Assembly (NCBI GenBank): GCA_964522845.1
Contig: CAZFZQ010000001.1
Coordinates: forward strand, 1 to 64,000
Direction of reading: 5' to 3'
Length of the DNA stretch: 64,000 nucleotides
From: CAZFZQ01 sp964522845
GTDB lineage: Bacteria; Patescibacteriota; Patescibacteriia; GCA-002772895
Shown here: positions 7,986 to 17,800 of the stretch, piece by piece
Layout: each line of letters starts with the position of its first letter
Numbering within the stretch: the first letter of the stretch is position 1
Notes under the pieces: model-generated
The model's input: only the letters and a program-made list of their open reading frames with translations
What the model was told of the DNA's origin: nothing
Databases searched by the model: none
Translations under genes and position numbers: made by a program

Positions 7986-9637
7986 TTAATAAAATAAAAA
8001 TTTTTTTCGCGAGCCGTTTCGGCAAAGCACTCTTGGTTTTAGCGGTTTTCATTTTTTCTTTTGCGGTCAGGGCACTGCCTTTGTTGCAAAAAAAATATCC
8101 CATGGATAACGACGCGGTGCAGATGGTTTTGGCGCGCAATATCTATTTCGGTTTGGGCTATAAAATGGAGACGAAAGACGGCATAATCCTCGCGCCGTCG
8201 CTCGTGGCGGAAAGAGCCATGCCCGCTTCCAATCCTTATGTTGGCGTATCTTTGGCATACGCCTTGCTTTTTAAAATTTTTGGTTTTGCAAAAAATTTAT
8301 TTTTGCCCATGATGACGACACTTTTGGCTCACGCGGCTGTAACCGCTCTTTTATTTCTTTTGGTGAAAAAAATGTTTAATTGGGGCATGGCTTTAGTTTT
8401 CGCGCTATTTGATATTTTTTTGCCCATCATCATAAAGGGATCGCTTGCTCCGGAACTTTATGAATTTGCTGCGCCAGCGTTTACCGTCGGCCTATTGTTT
8501 TATCTTTATACAAAAAGCGCCAAGCCGGCTCCTTGGCGGCTTATTTTTGCCGGCGTATTTTTTACACTGGCGATTTTTGCGCGCAATGCCATGATGTTTT
8601 CTTACGGCGCTTTTGTGGTCTACGAATTTTATAAAAATCGGTCGTGGAAAAGAGCGCTTCTTTTTATTTTGCCCGGGATTTTAATTGCCGGCGGCGCGCT
8701 TTTGTATGCCATCCCGCGCAATTACGCTACTGGTTTTGCCGGCGGAATGATCGGAAAAACAACTTTTCCGTCGCAATTTTATTCCCATATTTTTCCCGAT
8801 GCTTATACATATAATTATGATCAGACAAATTATTTTGCTTCAGGCGGCGACAAAAGTTCTGTTTATAATGAGCCGTTTATGGCTTACGGGCGCAAGTATT
8901 CTCTTAAGGAATATTTGGCTATTTATGCCAAGCCGGCGACGGGCACAATTTTGGGATTTTTTCCGCTGATTGTCTGGGGCGGCCCATTGATTTTACTTTT
9001 ATTTGTTTTTGGCGTCATATTTTTATATCGCGAAAAGCGGGAACTCTTTGAATTGCTGATTATTTGGTTCATCGTTTGGTTTGCGGGATTATTTTTTGCC
9101 AGAACTGTTAATTGGACGCATTATTTGGAACTGGAATTTATTTTTGTTCTGACAATCAGCGTAGGATTTTATTGGCTGATGAAATTATTATTGAAGAGCG
9201 AGATGAGTAAAAAAATTAAATATGTGCTATTTGTTACGGCTGTTATTTTTACATTAGTTCATTTGATTGACGCCAACAAATGGATGTTGCATGAAAATTA
9301 CCGAGGCGATATGCAAGGAGTAATGATCGATGTGGCCGCGCATTTGAACGGCCGGCAATTGACGGACAAAGATGTTATTGCCACCGGTTTCGGCACCAGG
9401 TCGCAATATATTTTGAACTATTTGACGGGCTTGAATTATATCTATTTTAATCCTGAAACTTTACAAAGACTGATTAAAGAAAATCGTCTAACTGACGCTT
9501 TTAAAATATATAACGTTAACAAAATTATCGGTTATACCTCTGAATTAAGCGATGCGGTTGCTAAGGCGGCAAAGGTTGAAAGTTTGGCCACGGATAATCA
9601 TGTATGGGAAGAAACGCATATTATTGATTATAAATAA
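7982..9637 (+). CDS. GT39-like polytopic membrane protein
   Basis: 551 residues with an N-terminal hydrophobic segment (ALLVLAVFIFSFAVRALPLL) and about ten further hydrophobic stretches up to residue 420, then a soluble C-terminal tail. The first extracytoplasmic loop has the acidic pair MDNDAVQMVLARNI, as in GT-C enzymes of the PMT/ArnT/GT39 type, where Asp takes part in catalysis. Such proteins use polyprenyl-phosphate sugars on the outer face of the membrane. ATG 7982 overlaps the previous stop by four bases. The precise acceptor (protein, lipid or glycan) cannot be read from the sequence. Confidence 0.72.
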   Translation: MINKIKIFFASRFGKALLVLAVFIFSFAVRALPLLQKKYPMDNDAVQMVLARNIYFGLGYKMETKDGIILAPSLVAERAMPASNPYVGVSLAYALLFKIFGFAKNLFLPMMTTLLAHAAVTALLFLLVKKMFNWGMALVFALFDIFLPIIIKGSLAPELYEFAAPAFTVGLLFYLYTKSAKPAPWRLIFAGVFFTLAIFARNAMMFSYGAFVVYEFYKNRSWKRALLFILPGILIAGGALLYAIPRNYATGFAGGMIGKTTFPSQFYSHIFPDAYTYNYDQTNYFASGGDKSSVYNEPFMAYGRKYSLKEYLAIYAKPATGTILGFFPLIVWGGPLILLLFVFGVIFLYREKRELFELLIIWFIVWFAGLFFARTVNWTHYLELEFIFVLTISVGFYWLMKLLLKSEMSKKIKYVLFVTAVIFTLVHLIDANKWMLHENYRGDMQGVMIDVAAHLNGRQLTDKDVIATGFGTRSQYILNYLTGLNYIYFNPETLQRLIKENRLTDAFKIYNVNKIIGYTSELSDAVAKAAKVESLATDNHVWEETHIIDYK

Positions 9638-9669
9638 AATGGCTTAATTTAGATATTTTTATAGGTATT

Positions 9670-10086
9670 TTGAATGGTTATGTTGGTTACGCAGGAGAAG
9701 GGGTGTTCGTTAATTTGTTGCCCATTTCATTTGATATTTGGTATAAAGTTAAGGTGGAATGGCGTATTTCTGACCATAGAGAAAGATATACGATAAATGA
9801 CGGTACGCCGAGTGATTGGTTCGTATCGGGCGGAATACAAAATTGGAATAATATTGATACGTTAAGATTAAGAGCGCCAAATGTCGGCAACGTTTCCATG
9901 TTTTGGGATACTCTGTCAAGCCCCGTCACTTCATCATATTTGAGTTCAAGTATAGCTAATGTTTTTTCTTTTACCGGCTATGTTCCGGGCACGTACAATC
10001 TGCAAGCTACGGCCTGCGATCCTTTCAATCTTTGTTCTTCTCTAACAGCTCCGATTCACGTGTTTGGCAGCCCCTGCCAGCCGTGA
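9670..10086 (+). CDS. Probable gene fragment, extracellular lectin/LamG-like C-terminus
   Basis: Up to 138 residues, with only a TTG as start and no ribosome binding site; the frame is open upstream only to a stop at 9631. The sequence (VKVEWRISDHRERYTINDG ... FWDTLSSP) resembles the last strands of a concanavalin/LamG-like domain, ending in a C-x-x-x-x-C pair and a short tail. There is no signal peptide, although the content looks extracellular. I read it as the 3' remnant of a larger secreted protein stranded between two operons. It could also be a real small gene with an unusual start. The resemblance is weak. Confidence 0.4.
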   Translation: MNGYVGYAGEGVFVNLLPISFDIWYKVKVEWRISDHRERYTINDGTPSDWFVSGGIQNWNNIDTLRLRAPNVGNVSMFWDTLSSPVTSSYLSSSIANVFSFTGYVPGTYNLQATACDPFNLCSSLTAPIHVFGSPCQP

Positions 10087-10103
10087 TGAGCTAAATTCAA
10101 CCA

Positions 10104-10133
10104 AAATACCTGCTTACTTTGCAGGTATTTTTA
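10104..10133 (+). terminator. Rho-independent terminator
   Basis: Perfect 10-bp stem: AAATACCTGC (10104-10113), 7-base loop, GCAGGTATTT (10121-10130), then a T-rich tail. It ends the upstream operon directly before the promoter of the large glycan operon. Confidence 0.85.
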
Positions 10134-10134
10134 T

Positions 10135-10163
10135 TTGACTTTATGCTTAAAATTACCTACAAT
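10135..10163 (+). promoter_or_regulatory. Sigma70-type promoter of the main glycan operon
   Basis: TTGACT at 10135-10140, a 17-base spacer, TACAAT at 10158-10163. It lies between a terminator and the ATG of asparagine synthase at 10190, leaving a leader of about 20 bases. There is no comparable promoter in the next 19 kb that I could recognise. Confidence 0.75.
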
Positions 10164-10189
10164 AAATACTAAATAAATAAGTTTATTTT

Positions 10190-12064
10190 ATGTGCGGGAT
10201 TGCGGGTTTTGTAGGAAAGGGGGACAAGGATGTTTTAAAAAAAATGTCCCAAACGCTATATCACCGCGGGCCGGATGATGAGGGTTTTTATTTTGAAAAT
10301 GGCGTCGGTTTGGGATTTCGGCGGCTCTCAATTATTGATTTAAATACCGGCAGCCAGCCGATTTTTAATGAAGACAAAAGTATCGCCGTCATTTTTAATG
10401 GCGAGATTTATAATTTTAAAGAATTGCGCGAGGGGCTTTTGGCGCGGCATAATTTTTATACTAAAACCGACACGGAAGTTATCGTCCACCTTTACGAGGA
10501 ACTGGGCGAAAAATGTTTTGAAAAATTGAACGGGATGTTCGCCATTGCCATTTGGGATAAAAAAAATAAAAAACTGGTTTTGGCGCGCGATCGGATGGGA
10601 AAAAAGCCGCTTTATTATTTTTGGGACGAAAAAAATTTTATTTTTGGTTCCGAATTAAAAGCCATAAAAGCGCACCCGGCATTTGTGGCGGAGCTGGACT
10701 TGGCATCGCTTAACAAATATTTTTTGTATGAATACGTGCCCGCGCCGGGCTCCATTTTTAAAAACACGAAAAAACTTTTACCGGGAAATTATTTGGTATT
10801 AAAAGATGGGCGGATAAACACAGAATCTTTTTGGGATACCACTTTTCACAATCATAAAATAAATTCGGAAAAAGAAATTTTGGCGCGAATGGATAATTTG
10901 ATTAATGATGCAGTGAAGATTCGTTTGGTTTCTGATGTACCGCTGGGAGTTTTTCTTTCAGGCGGACTGGATTCAAGCACCGTGGCTTATTACGCGCAAA
11001 AAAATTCCAATCAAAAGATAAACACTTTTTCCATCGGCTTTGATGATCCGTCGTTTGATGAAAGCGCGTACGCAAGAAGGGCGGCGAAATTTTTAGGCAC
11101 TAATCATCATGAGGATGTTTTGACTTCGCGTCAAACGCAAGAATTGGTGCCGCGGATTTTTGATTTTTTGGATGAACCGCTGGCTGATGCGTCAATTATC
11201 CCAACTTATTTTTTATCAAAATTCGCGCGGCAAAATGTAACCGTGGTATTGGGCGGCGATGGCGGCGACGAGCTGTTCATGGGCTATCCGACTTTTTTGG
11301 CGCATCAATTCTCCGGTATTTACGAAAAGCTGCCGGAGTTTTTACGGAAAAATGTTTTGGAAGCGCTGGTCGCGTGTTTGCCTGTCAATTTGAATAATAT
11401 GAGTTTTGATTTTAAAGCGAAGCGGTTTATTAAAGGATTGGGAGTCCGTCCAGAGTATCGCAACCAAATTTGGCTTGGTGCTTTTGGCCGCGAAGAGCGC
11501 GCCAAACTTTTTCGGCCGGAAATTTGGAATGAACTAAAAAATAAAAACGAGTTTGAAGATATTGACCGCGAAGTTGATGTGTTGGGGGCGGAAGCGGCAA
11601 TCAACAAAATTATTAAATTGTATCAGAAGCATTATTTGGCGGATGAGGTGCTGGTTAAGGTTGACCGGGCATCAATGGCCGCTTCGCTTGAAGTGCGCGC
11701 CCCATTTTTAGATTATCGCCTGGTTGATTTTATGAATTCCGTTTCTTTTGATCAAAAAATGAAAAATTTTCAGACAAAATATCTGCTTAAAAAATTAATG
11801 GATGGCAAATTGCCGCGGGATATCATTTATCGTCCGAAAAAGGGTTTTGGCGTGCCTTTGGCCAAGTGGTTTAAAAAAGAATTAAAGCCGTTATTATTAG
11901 ATTTGTTAAGCCAAGAAAGGATTGACAAGGAAGGATTATTCAACTATCCTTATGTTGAGAAGTTATTGAATGATCATTTTGAAGGAAAGAAGGATAACAG
12001 AAAATTAATTTGGGCATTAGCGGTTTTTGAAATGTGGAGAGAGAAGTGGTTAAAAAATATATAA
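10190..12064 (+). CDS. asnB: Asparagine synthase (glutamine-hydrolyzing)
   Basis: 624 residues, normal for AsnB. The class II glutamine amidotransferase domain begins MCGIAGF, with Cys2 as nucleophile after Met removal; YHRGPDDEG and FNGEIYN are conserved ammonia-site blocks. The synthetase domain has the PP-loop FLSGGLDSSTVAYYA near residue 258-272 and GGDGGDELFMGY. In glycan clusters such proteins often amidate sugar acids (WbpS-like) rather than make asparagine, and a UDP-sugar dehydrogenase-like protein is encoded at 34330. It is the first gene behind the promoter at 10135. Confidence 0.93.
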   Translation: MCGIAGFVGKGDKDVLKKMSQTLYHRGPDDEGFYFENGVGLGFRRLSIIDLNTGSQPIFNEDKSIAVIFNGEIYNFKELREGLLARHNFYTKTDTEVIVHLYEELGEKCFEKLNGMFAIAIWDKKNKKLVLARDRMGKKPLYYFWDEKNFIFGSELKAIKAHPAFVAELDLASLNKYFLYEYVPAPGSIFKNTKKLLPGNYLVLKDGRINTESFWDTTFHNHKINSEKEILARMDNLINDAVKIRLVSDVPLGVFLSGGLDSSTVAYYAQKNSNQKINTFSIGFDDPSFDESAYARRAAKFLGTNHHEDVLTSRQTQELVPRIFDFLDEPLADASIIPTYFLSKFARQNVTVVLGGDGGDELFMGYPTFLAHQFSGIYEKLPEFLRKNVLEALVACLPVNLNNMSFDFKAKRFIKGLGVRPEYRNQIWLGAFGREERAKLFRPEIWNELKNKNEFEDIDREVDVLGAEAAINKIIKLYQKHYLADEVLVKVDRASMAASLEVRAPFLDYRLVDFMNSVSFDQKMKNFQTKYLLKKLMDGKLPRDIIYRPKKGFGVPLAKWFKKELKPLLLDLLSQERIDKEGLFNYPYVEKLLNDHFEGKKDNRKLIWALAVFEMWREKWLKNI

Positions 12065-12081
12065 TATGTGATGGAAATTTT

Positions 12082-13986
12082 ATGCTGGCAAAAATAAAAA
12101 AAATTATATTTAACAGATATTTTTTGATGAGCGCCGTAGTTTTGGTTGCCATTATTTCCGCATGGTATTTTACGCGCACCCATTCTTTGTTTGGGACGAT
12201 TTCCAACGATGACCAGTTTTACTATGATGATATAGCGATGAATATTTTAGATGGCCGGGGTATTTTTGCCACTTGGGATTTATGGATTTATGCATGCATG
12301 AGGGTGCCATTTTACCCCCTTTTACTGTCTTTGATATATTTATTTTTTGGCCACAGTTTTTTGGCCGCGGAGATATTTCAGTTTATATTGGGTATTTTTA
12401 CTTGTTTGTTTGTATATTTAATAGTCGAAAGGATATTCAACAAAATCATCGCTTTTTTTACGGCTATTATTGTTGGTATTTATCCGATATACCTTGCATT
12501 TAATTTGCAGCTGATGAGAGAATCATCCTTTATTTTTTTATTTGTTGTTTTTTCCTATTTAATTTTAAAGACATTAGATAATCCCGTCTGGAAAAATTTT
12601 ATTTTAAGCGGATTATTGTTCGGCTTAATGGTGTTAAATAGGCCGACTATATTTTTTGCCTTGCCGTTAATTTTGTCATGGCTTCTTATCATTTTTCGTA
12701 AAAATCGCAAATTATTTTTTCCTTTATCCATAGGGCTGGGACTTATTCCCGCTTTAATGATCGGCGGCTGGTTAATACGCGGACAAATCGTAGCTGGCGC
12801 ACCTAGTATGGAATATCCTGGAACTTTGAATATGTGGGCATACGCAACGAATCACTCCAAAGAGTATGAGCGAGACAATATGACTGTTAATCCGGAAATT
12901 TTATGGGACAAACCTTACGCCAGTGAGGGAGAAAGAGTAAAGAGGCTTACTAACGAATCTCTCCAGGGTATTTTTAGAAATCCCGTTGGTCTAATAAAAA
13001 AAGGAACGCATAATTTATTTACGATGCATTGTTTTAGCGGTACGTGCTCTACGCTATGGGAGCCATTTTTAATGATTCTTGGCTTTATCGGGTTATCTTT
13101 TGGTCTGATATTATTGCCAATAACAACGATTTATTTTTTGATTTGTATTTTGGCGGTCGTTGTTCCAAGCGCCATTTTTGGCGGTAGCGGCACTTCACGA
13201 TTTCGCAATCCTTTGGACTGGATATATATAATGTATGCCCTTTTCTTTATTTATGTTTTGGGAAAATCTTTAATTAACAGAAGAAGTTTAATGAATTTAA
13301 TCAGTAATAAAGAATTTGGACAAATTAAACAAAATGAAAATAATATTCTAAAACATGCAAGGCGATTAATTATCCTGATTGTCGTTGCAACTATCGTTTT
13401 TGGATTGTTAAAAATTGGCTATAATAATGTATTTTGCAAAAATACCTATCTATCAGGCATTTCTAATCAGGAGGCGGAAGAAATTTTGGCTAAGAATAAA
13501 TTTCTAATTAACCGTAGCCTTAAAAATTGGGAATCGTTCGAAAATATTAAAAATTATATTTTTGGGCACCAGATGAACTTGGATGATTATCGCGGCACGC
13601 TTATTAATTGGACGGGTATTATCCGTAACCCCGCATATATTGGCGCTAATCAAAAAATGAACAATATGATAGTATTAAGAGCGGATAATATTCATTCGTT
13701 TGAATCAACCTTTTTTAATTTTATCATTACTTCAAACACATGTTCTTTGGGCGGGGGAAATTTTTATGCTATATTCCCCGGCCGTTTGCCTGAAAATTTT
13801 AAAGACAAATATGTGGCGGTTTTGGGACAATTAAAACAAAATAACACGCCAGCGGATCGTTTTGGCATACATGTCATTGCGATTGTACTGATAGACAAAC
13901 AGGGACAGCTGGATTTTAATCAGTTGGTATTTGCAGAGAATATAACTCAGCTTCAGAAACAATCGGATTTTTATAAAAATAAATAA
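12082..13986 (+). CDS. GT39-like membrane glycosyltransferase
   Basis: 634 residues. ATG at 12082 gives MLAKIKKIIFNRYFLMSAVV, a positive N-terminus and first transmembrane segment; upstream starts would add an unlikely charged extension overlapping asnB. Acidic residues in the first periplasmic loop (TISNDDQFYYDDIAMNIL) match the catalytic region of PMT/ArnT-type GT-C enzymes. About nine hydrophobic segments run to residue 400 and one near 445, followed by a soluble domain of about 180 residues at the C-terminus with no recognised fold. It likely transfers a sugar from polyprenyl phosphate outside the cell membrane. Confidence 0.75.
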   Translation: MLAKIKKIIFNRYFLMSAVVLVAIISAWYFTRTHSLFGTISNDDQFYYDDIAMNILDGRGIFATWDLWIYACMRVPFYPLLLSLIYLFFGHSFLAAEIFQFILGIFTCLFVYLIVERIFNKIIAFFTAIIVGIYPIYLAFNLQLMRESSFIFLFVVFSYLILKTLDNPVWKNFILSGLLFGLMVLNRPTIFFALPLILSWLLIIFRKNRKLFFPLSIGLGLIPALMIGGWLIRGQIVAGAPSMEYPGTLNMWAYATNHSKEYERDNMTVNPEILWDKPYASEGERVKRLTNESLQGIFRNPVGLIKKGTHNLFTMHCFSGTCSTLWEPFLMILGFIGLSFGLILLPITTIYFLICILAVVVPSAIFGGSGTSRFRNPLDWIYIMYALFFIYVLGKSLINRRSLMNLISNKEFGQIKQNENNILKHARRLIILIVVATIVFGLLKIGYNNVFCKNTYLSGISNQEAEEILAKNKFLINRSLKNWESFENIKNYIFGHQMNLDDYRGTLINWTGIIRNPAYIGANQKMNNMIVLRADNIHSFESTFFNFIITSNTCSLGGGNFYAIFPGRLPENFKDKYVAVLGQLKQNNTPADRFGIHVIAIVLIDKQGQLDFNQLVFAENITQLQKQSDFYKNK

Positions 13987-14000
13987 TTCTCGGCTTTTAT

Positions 14001-14945
14001 ATGATTCAACTAAGCGTAGTCGTCCCGGTTTATAATGAAGATGGCAGCTTAAGGAAACTTTATGAAAAAATAAAGGAGGTTTGTGATAATTTAAAAAGGG
14101 ATTATGAAATTATTTTTATAGATGACGGTTCAGGGGATAAAAGTTTTGAAATTTTAAAAGAAATTGCCGCAAAAGATATCCTCGTGAAAATTATTAAATT
14201 CAGAAGGAATTTTGGCCAAACGGCCGCCTTGAGCGCCGGGTTTGACGCAGCGCAAGGTGAAATTATTATTCCCATGGATGCCGATTTACAAAACGATCCT
14301 GCTGATATTCCCCGGCTTTTGGAAAAATTAGATGAGGGGTATGATGTTGTGTCCGGATGGAGAAAAAATCGGCAGGATAAGTTTGTGTCGCGGAAGATTC
14401 CTTCTTGGATGGCAAACTCTCTTATCGCGTTTATTACGCGGGTAAAAATTCATGATTACGGATGTACGTTAAAAGCATACCGGAATGAAGTATTGAAAGA
14501 TATTAAAATTTACGGCGAAATGCATCGTTTTATCCCGGCTTACGCGGCCTGGCGCGGCGCAAAGGTTACAGAGATTATTGTGGCGCACCATCCTCGCCAG
14601 TTTGGGAAGACAAAATATGGCATCTCGCGCACCTTGAAAGTCGTGCTGGATTTGTTAGTGGTAAAATTTGTTATTGATTATTCAACTAAGTCTATTTATT
14701 TTTTTGGCGGATTAGGATTGGCCTCCATTCTCGGCGGTTTTTGTAGTGGTTTATTAGCCACTTATTTAAAGTTTTATCACAGCATTCCGTTTATCTCAAC
14801 CCCGTTACCGCTTTTAACTGCTTTATTATTTCTTGTTGGCATCCAGTTGATTGTGATGGGATTGCTTTCCGATATCATTTTGCGTTCTTATTATGAAACG
14901 AATGATAAGAAAACATATACCACAAAAGAGCGAATTAATTTTTAA
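14001..14945 (+). CDS. GT2 glycosyltransferase, DPM1/GtrB type with two C-terminal TM segments
   Basis: 314 residues. GT2 signature: LSVVVPVYNEDGSLRKL, FIDDGSGDKS, MDADLQNDPAD (DAD metal site), then a HRFIPAYAAWRGAKVTEI block that is characteristic of polyprenyl-phosphate sugar synthases such as GtrB/ArnC. Two hydrophobic segments lie at about 235-260 and 270-297. It should charge undecaprenyl phosphate with a sugar at the inner membrane face, supplying the GT39-like proteins nearby (12082, 19229). It starts 14 bases after the preceding gene. Confidence 0.9.
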   Translation: MIQLSVVVPVYNEDGSLRKLYEKIKEVCDNLKRDYEIIFIDDGSGDKSFEILKEIAAKDILVKIIKFRRNFGQTAALSAGFDAAQGEIIIPMDADLQNDPADIPRLLEKLDEGYDVVSGWRKNRQDKFVSRKIPSWMANSLIAFITRVKIHDYGCTLKAYRNEVLKDIKIYGEMHRFIPAYAAWRGAKVTEIIVAHHPRQFGKTKYGISRTLKVVLDLLVVKFVIDYSTKSIYFFGGLGLASILGGFCSGLLATYLKFYHSIPFISTPLPLLTALLFLVGIQLIVMGLLSDIILRSYYETNDKKTYTTKERINF

Positions 14946-15023
14946 AATAAACAGTTTTAATGATATCAAAAGATATCGGCGCGGTTTTAGCGCTTTGGTA
15001 AACGGCTGTTTTTATCATAAATT

Positions 15024-15887
15024 ATGCAACATTTTAGCATTATTTTGCCTTCATATAATGAGGACGAGGGTATCAAAAGGGTAATAAATGAAATAAGGTC
15101 GTTGGGAGAACGGGAAAATTTTGTGTTTGAAATAATTGTTGTTGACGACGGTTCAACAGACAATACGGCGGAAACCGCTAAGAATCTCGGTGCAAAGATT
15201 ATTTCTCATCCTATAAACATCGGTTACGGGCGGTCGCTTAAAGACGGCATCATGGCGGCGGCCAATGACAATATTATTATCGCCGACGCTGACGGTACCT
15301 ACCCAATAAAAGAAATTTCCAAATTAATAAAAGAATTTGAGCGGGGCTTTGACATGGTGGTGGGCGCCAGGCAGGGCAAGGAATACCGCGGCACATTCTT
15401 TAAGATGCCGGCGCGGTATTTTTTTAAATTATTGTCAGAATTCGCGGCCGGCCAAAAAATACCGGATATCAACAGCGGCTTAAGAGTTTTCAAAAAAAGC
15501 GTAGCTTTGCAATACTTTGATATTCTATGTAATGGTTTCAGCTTCACCACAACCATCACTCTGTCATATCTTTTAACCGGCCGTTTGATTAAGTATGTCC
15601 CGATTGAATATCATAAAAGAGTCGGAAATTCTAAGGTGCGATATTTCCGAGACACTTTAAGAACTTTACAAATAATAGTTGAGGCGATTCTCTATTTTAA
15701 TCCGATAAAGATTTTTTTGGCTCTGTCGGCGCTGGTGTTGTTGTTTGGATTTTTTATTTTGATATTTGGAATTATTTTTCACATCCGCACATTCTTTGAT
15801 TTGTTCGCTTATTCCGTTATTGGTTCGGTAATTATTTTTGCCATGGGGCTTCAAGCTGATCTCTTGCGCCGAATTAAAGAAAAATAA
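15024..15887 (+). CDS. GT2 glycosyltransferase, DPM1-like
   Basis: 287 residues. FSIILPSYNEDEGI, VVDDGSTDNTAE and IADADGTYPIKEI are GT2 motifs with DAD as the metal site. The pattern INSGLRVFKKSVA is typical of the dolichyl-phosphate mannose synthase subgroup. Two hydrophobic segments at about 228-252 and 258-280 anchor the C-terminus. It differs enough from the GT2 at 14001 that it probably uses another sugar. The 78 bases before its ATG hold no gene and no clear promoter. Confidence 0.88.
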   Translation: MQHFSIILPSYNEDEGIKRVINEIRSLGERENFVFEIIVVDDGSTDNTAETAKNLGAKIISHPINIGYGRSLKDGIMAAANDNIIIADADGTYPIKEISKLIKEFERGFDMVVGARQGKEYRGTFFKMPARYFFKLLSEFAAGQKIPDINSGLRVFKKSVALQYFDILCNGFSFTTTITLSYLLTGRLIKYVPIEYHKRVGNSKVRYFRDTLRTLQIIVEAILYFNPIKIFLALSALVLLFGFFILIFGIIFHIRTFFDLFAYSVIGSVIIFAMGLQADLLRRIKEK

Positions 15888-15894
15888 TTTTTTT

Positions 15895-17076
15895 ATGGAA
15901 AGATTATTATTGATCAATCCGCCGGCAAAAGAAAAGATTATCAGAGATTATTATTGCGGCCACTTCGTGAAGGGGGACTATTTTTGGTCGCCAGTTGATT
16001 TAGTGATGTTGTCGCGCCTTGATGATTATGAAATTAAGGTTATTGATTTTATGGTGGAATGCGATATTGATGCGGAATTAGAAAAAGCTAAAATGTTCCG
16101 CCCCAACGTAATTATCGGTATGGTTTGGGAAAAGATCTACAAAGAAGATGCTGATTTTTTAAAAAAATTGCAAGAATCAACCGGGGCTGAAAGACTGCTT
16201 TTCATCGGCGATGTAACAAAATTCAATTCGCCCAAATTGCAAGAGTTGGGCATAGAAAGCGATTTTGTAAAAAGTTTTTATCATCTTGAAAATGCCGGTT
16301 TGGGGAAATTTTCCTTGCCCAGACACCATCTTTTTCCTCTCGCGAAATATTCAATGCCTTATTCATTGAGGGGAAAAGTGGCCACGGTTTTAACAGCGTA
16401 TGCCTGCCCCTTTAAATGTCGGTTTTGCAATTCAGGTTCGTATCCTTACGAGGAGAGGCCGCTTAGAGAAGTGATGGAAGAATTAAAGGAAATAAAAAAA
16501 ATGGGAGTCAAAGAAATATATTTTCGCGATTTTACTTTTACGGCAAACGAAGAGAGAGTACGCGAATTATGTCGGATGATGATTGAAAAAAGGTTTGAGT
16601 TTGACTGGAGTTGTGATGGCCGGGTAAATGTATCTTTGGAAACGCTGGAGTTAATGAAGCGGGCGGGTTGTTATCTTATATTTTTTGGCGTGGAGACGGC
16701 GGACGATTGTCTTTTGCTTGAGATGCGCAAGGGGATTACAGTTGCGATGATCAAAGACACTTTTTTGCGGTGTAAAAAATTGGGCATCAAGGTTTTAGCC
16801 AGTTTTATTATTGGCCTTCCAAACTCAAACGACAGTGATCTTGAAAAAACTTTGGAGTTTGCCAAAAAATATTGTGACTACGCAAGTTTTAACGTTTTTG
16901 AAAATAGGGTTGGCGCCGATTTAAAATTTGATAAAGGATCGGTTGATCGGACAAGGGCGATAGAAAAAGAATTTTATTTCCGGCCGGGTTATATTTTCCG
17001 CCAGTTATTGTCAATCAAAACGATTTTTCAATTTAAAAATTTTATGAAAAACGGTTTCGCCATTTTTAAAAAGTAA
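15895..17076 (+). CDS. Radical SAM protein with degenerate B12-binding-type N-terminus
   Basis: 393 residues. ATG 15895 gives MERLLLINPPAKEKII, the usual first strand of the B12-binding-type domain; the longer frame upstream overlaps the GT2 gene and is unlikely. The N-terminal 150 residues are shorter and less conserved than in the proteins at 5838, 17801 and 32874. The radical SAM core carries ACPFKCRFCNSG (CxxxCxxC) and FFGVETADD, the SAM-binding GExE-like element. Substrate unknown; likely a sugar or lipid in the surface glycan. Seven bases separate it from the preceding stop. Confidence 0.85.
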   Translation: MERLLLINPPAKEKIIRDYYCGHFVKGDYFWSPVDLVMLSRLDDYEIKVIDFMVECDIDAELEKAKMFRPNVIIGMVWEKIYKEDADFLKKLQESTGAERLLFIGDVTKFNSPKLQELGIESDFVKSFYHLENAGLGKFSLPRHHLFPLAKYSMPYSLRGKVATVLTAYACPFKCRFCNSGSYPYEERPLREVMEELKEIKKMGVKEIYFRDFTFTANEERVRELCRMMIEKRFEFDWSCDGRVNVSLETLELMKRAGCYLIFFGVETADDCLLLEMRKGITVAMIKDTFLRCKKLGIKVLASFIIGLPNSNDSDLEKTLEFAKKYCDYASFNVFENRVGADLKFDKGSVDRTRAIEKEFYFRPGYIFRQLLSIKTIFQFKNFMKNGFAIFKK

Positions 17077-17102
17077 ACATAAGAAAATTTAAAATTATAT
17101 TT

Positions 17103-17795
17103 GTGGAAGATAAATTTTTTAGCAAAATAAAACACAGCACCATGCAAAAAACCCCGCAGTTTTATGAATTTTTGCGTTATGTTTTTGGTGCGGTTTTTGT
17201 GGGCAAGGATGTTGTGGGCGCAATAAAAGAAATACCTTTGAATAGCAAGATTATCAATTTAGGATCCGGTGCCAAAAAAGTCAGAAAAGACGTGATAAAC
17301 GTTGATATTTTTCCTTCAGCAAGAGTGGATGTGGTGGCGGATGCAAAAAATTTGCCGTTTGCCAATGATTCCATGGATGCGGCTATTGCTGAACAGCTTT
17401 TGGAACACGTTTCCGATCCGCAAAAAGTTGTTGATGAAATATACAGAGTCTTGAAACCTGGCGGCACGGTTTATATTAGCACGCCTTTTATGATTGGTTA
17501 CCATTCCATGCCGAATGATTATTATCGCTGGACATTAGACGGGCTTAAAGAATTAATGAAAAACTTTAAAGAGTCGGAATCGGGGATGAGATGCGGTCCC
17601 ACATCGGCGCTGGTGGCGATTTTAAGCGAGTGGCTGGCGTCATTTTTGTCTTTTGGCATAAAATTTTTATATCAAATATTCTTGCCGGTTTTTATTCTTG
17701 TTTTGGCGCCGCTTAAAATTCTGGATTTTTTTATTTACAGATATAAAAGTTTTGATAAAATCGCGTTAGCTTTTTATTTTGTTGGTAAAAAATAA
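17103..17795 (+). CDS. Class I methyltransferase (Methyltransf_11), paralogue of 28048
   Basis: 230 residues from a GTG start at 17103; ATG at 17142 is an alternative. Motif I is INLGSGAKKVRKDVINVDIFP, motif II AIAEQLLEHVSDP, and VLKPGGTVYISTPF follows. It shares the unusual block YHSMPNDYYRWTLDGL and a hydrophobic tail (residues about 180-215) with the protein at 28048-28923, but lacks that protein's zinc ribbon. The tail suggests attachment to the membrane, near lipid-linked substrate. It lies 26 bases after one radical SAM gene and 5 before the next. Confidence 0.85.
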   Translation: MEDKFFSKIKHSTMQKTPQFYEFLRYVFGAVFVGKDVVGAIKEIPLNSKIINLGSGAKKVRKDVINVDIFPSARVDVVADAKNLPFANDSMDAAIAEQLLEHVSDPQKVVDEIYRVLKPGGTVYISTPFMIGYHSMPNDYYRWTLDGLKELMKNFKESESGMRCGPTSALVAILSEWLASFLSFGIKFLYQIFLPVFILVLAPLKILDFFIYRYKSFDKIALAFYFVGKK

Positions 17796-17800
17796 GCTTT

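Noticed and set aside
9638..10086. Treating the fragment before asnB as a full secreted protein gene
   Set aside because: No ATG, no signal peptide and no ribosome site; only the C-terminal part of a beta-rich domain is present.
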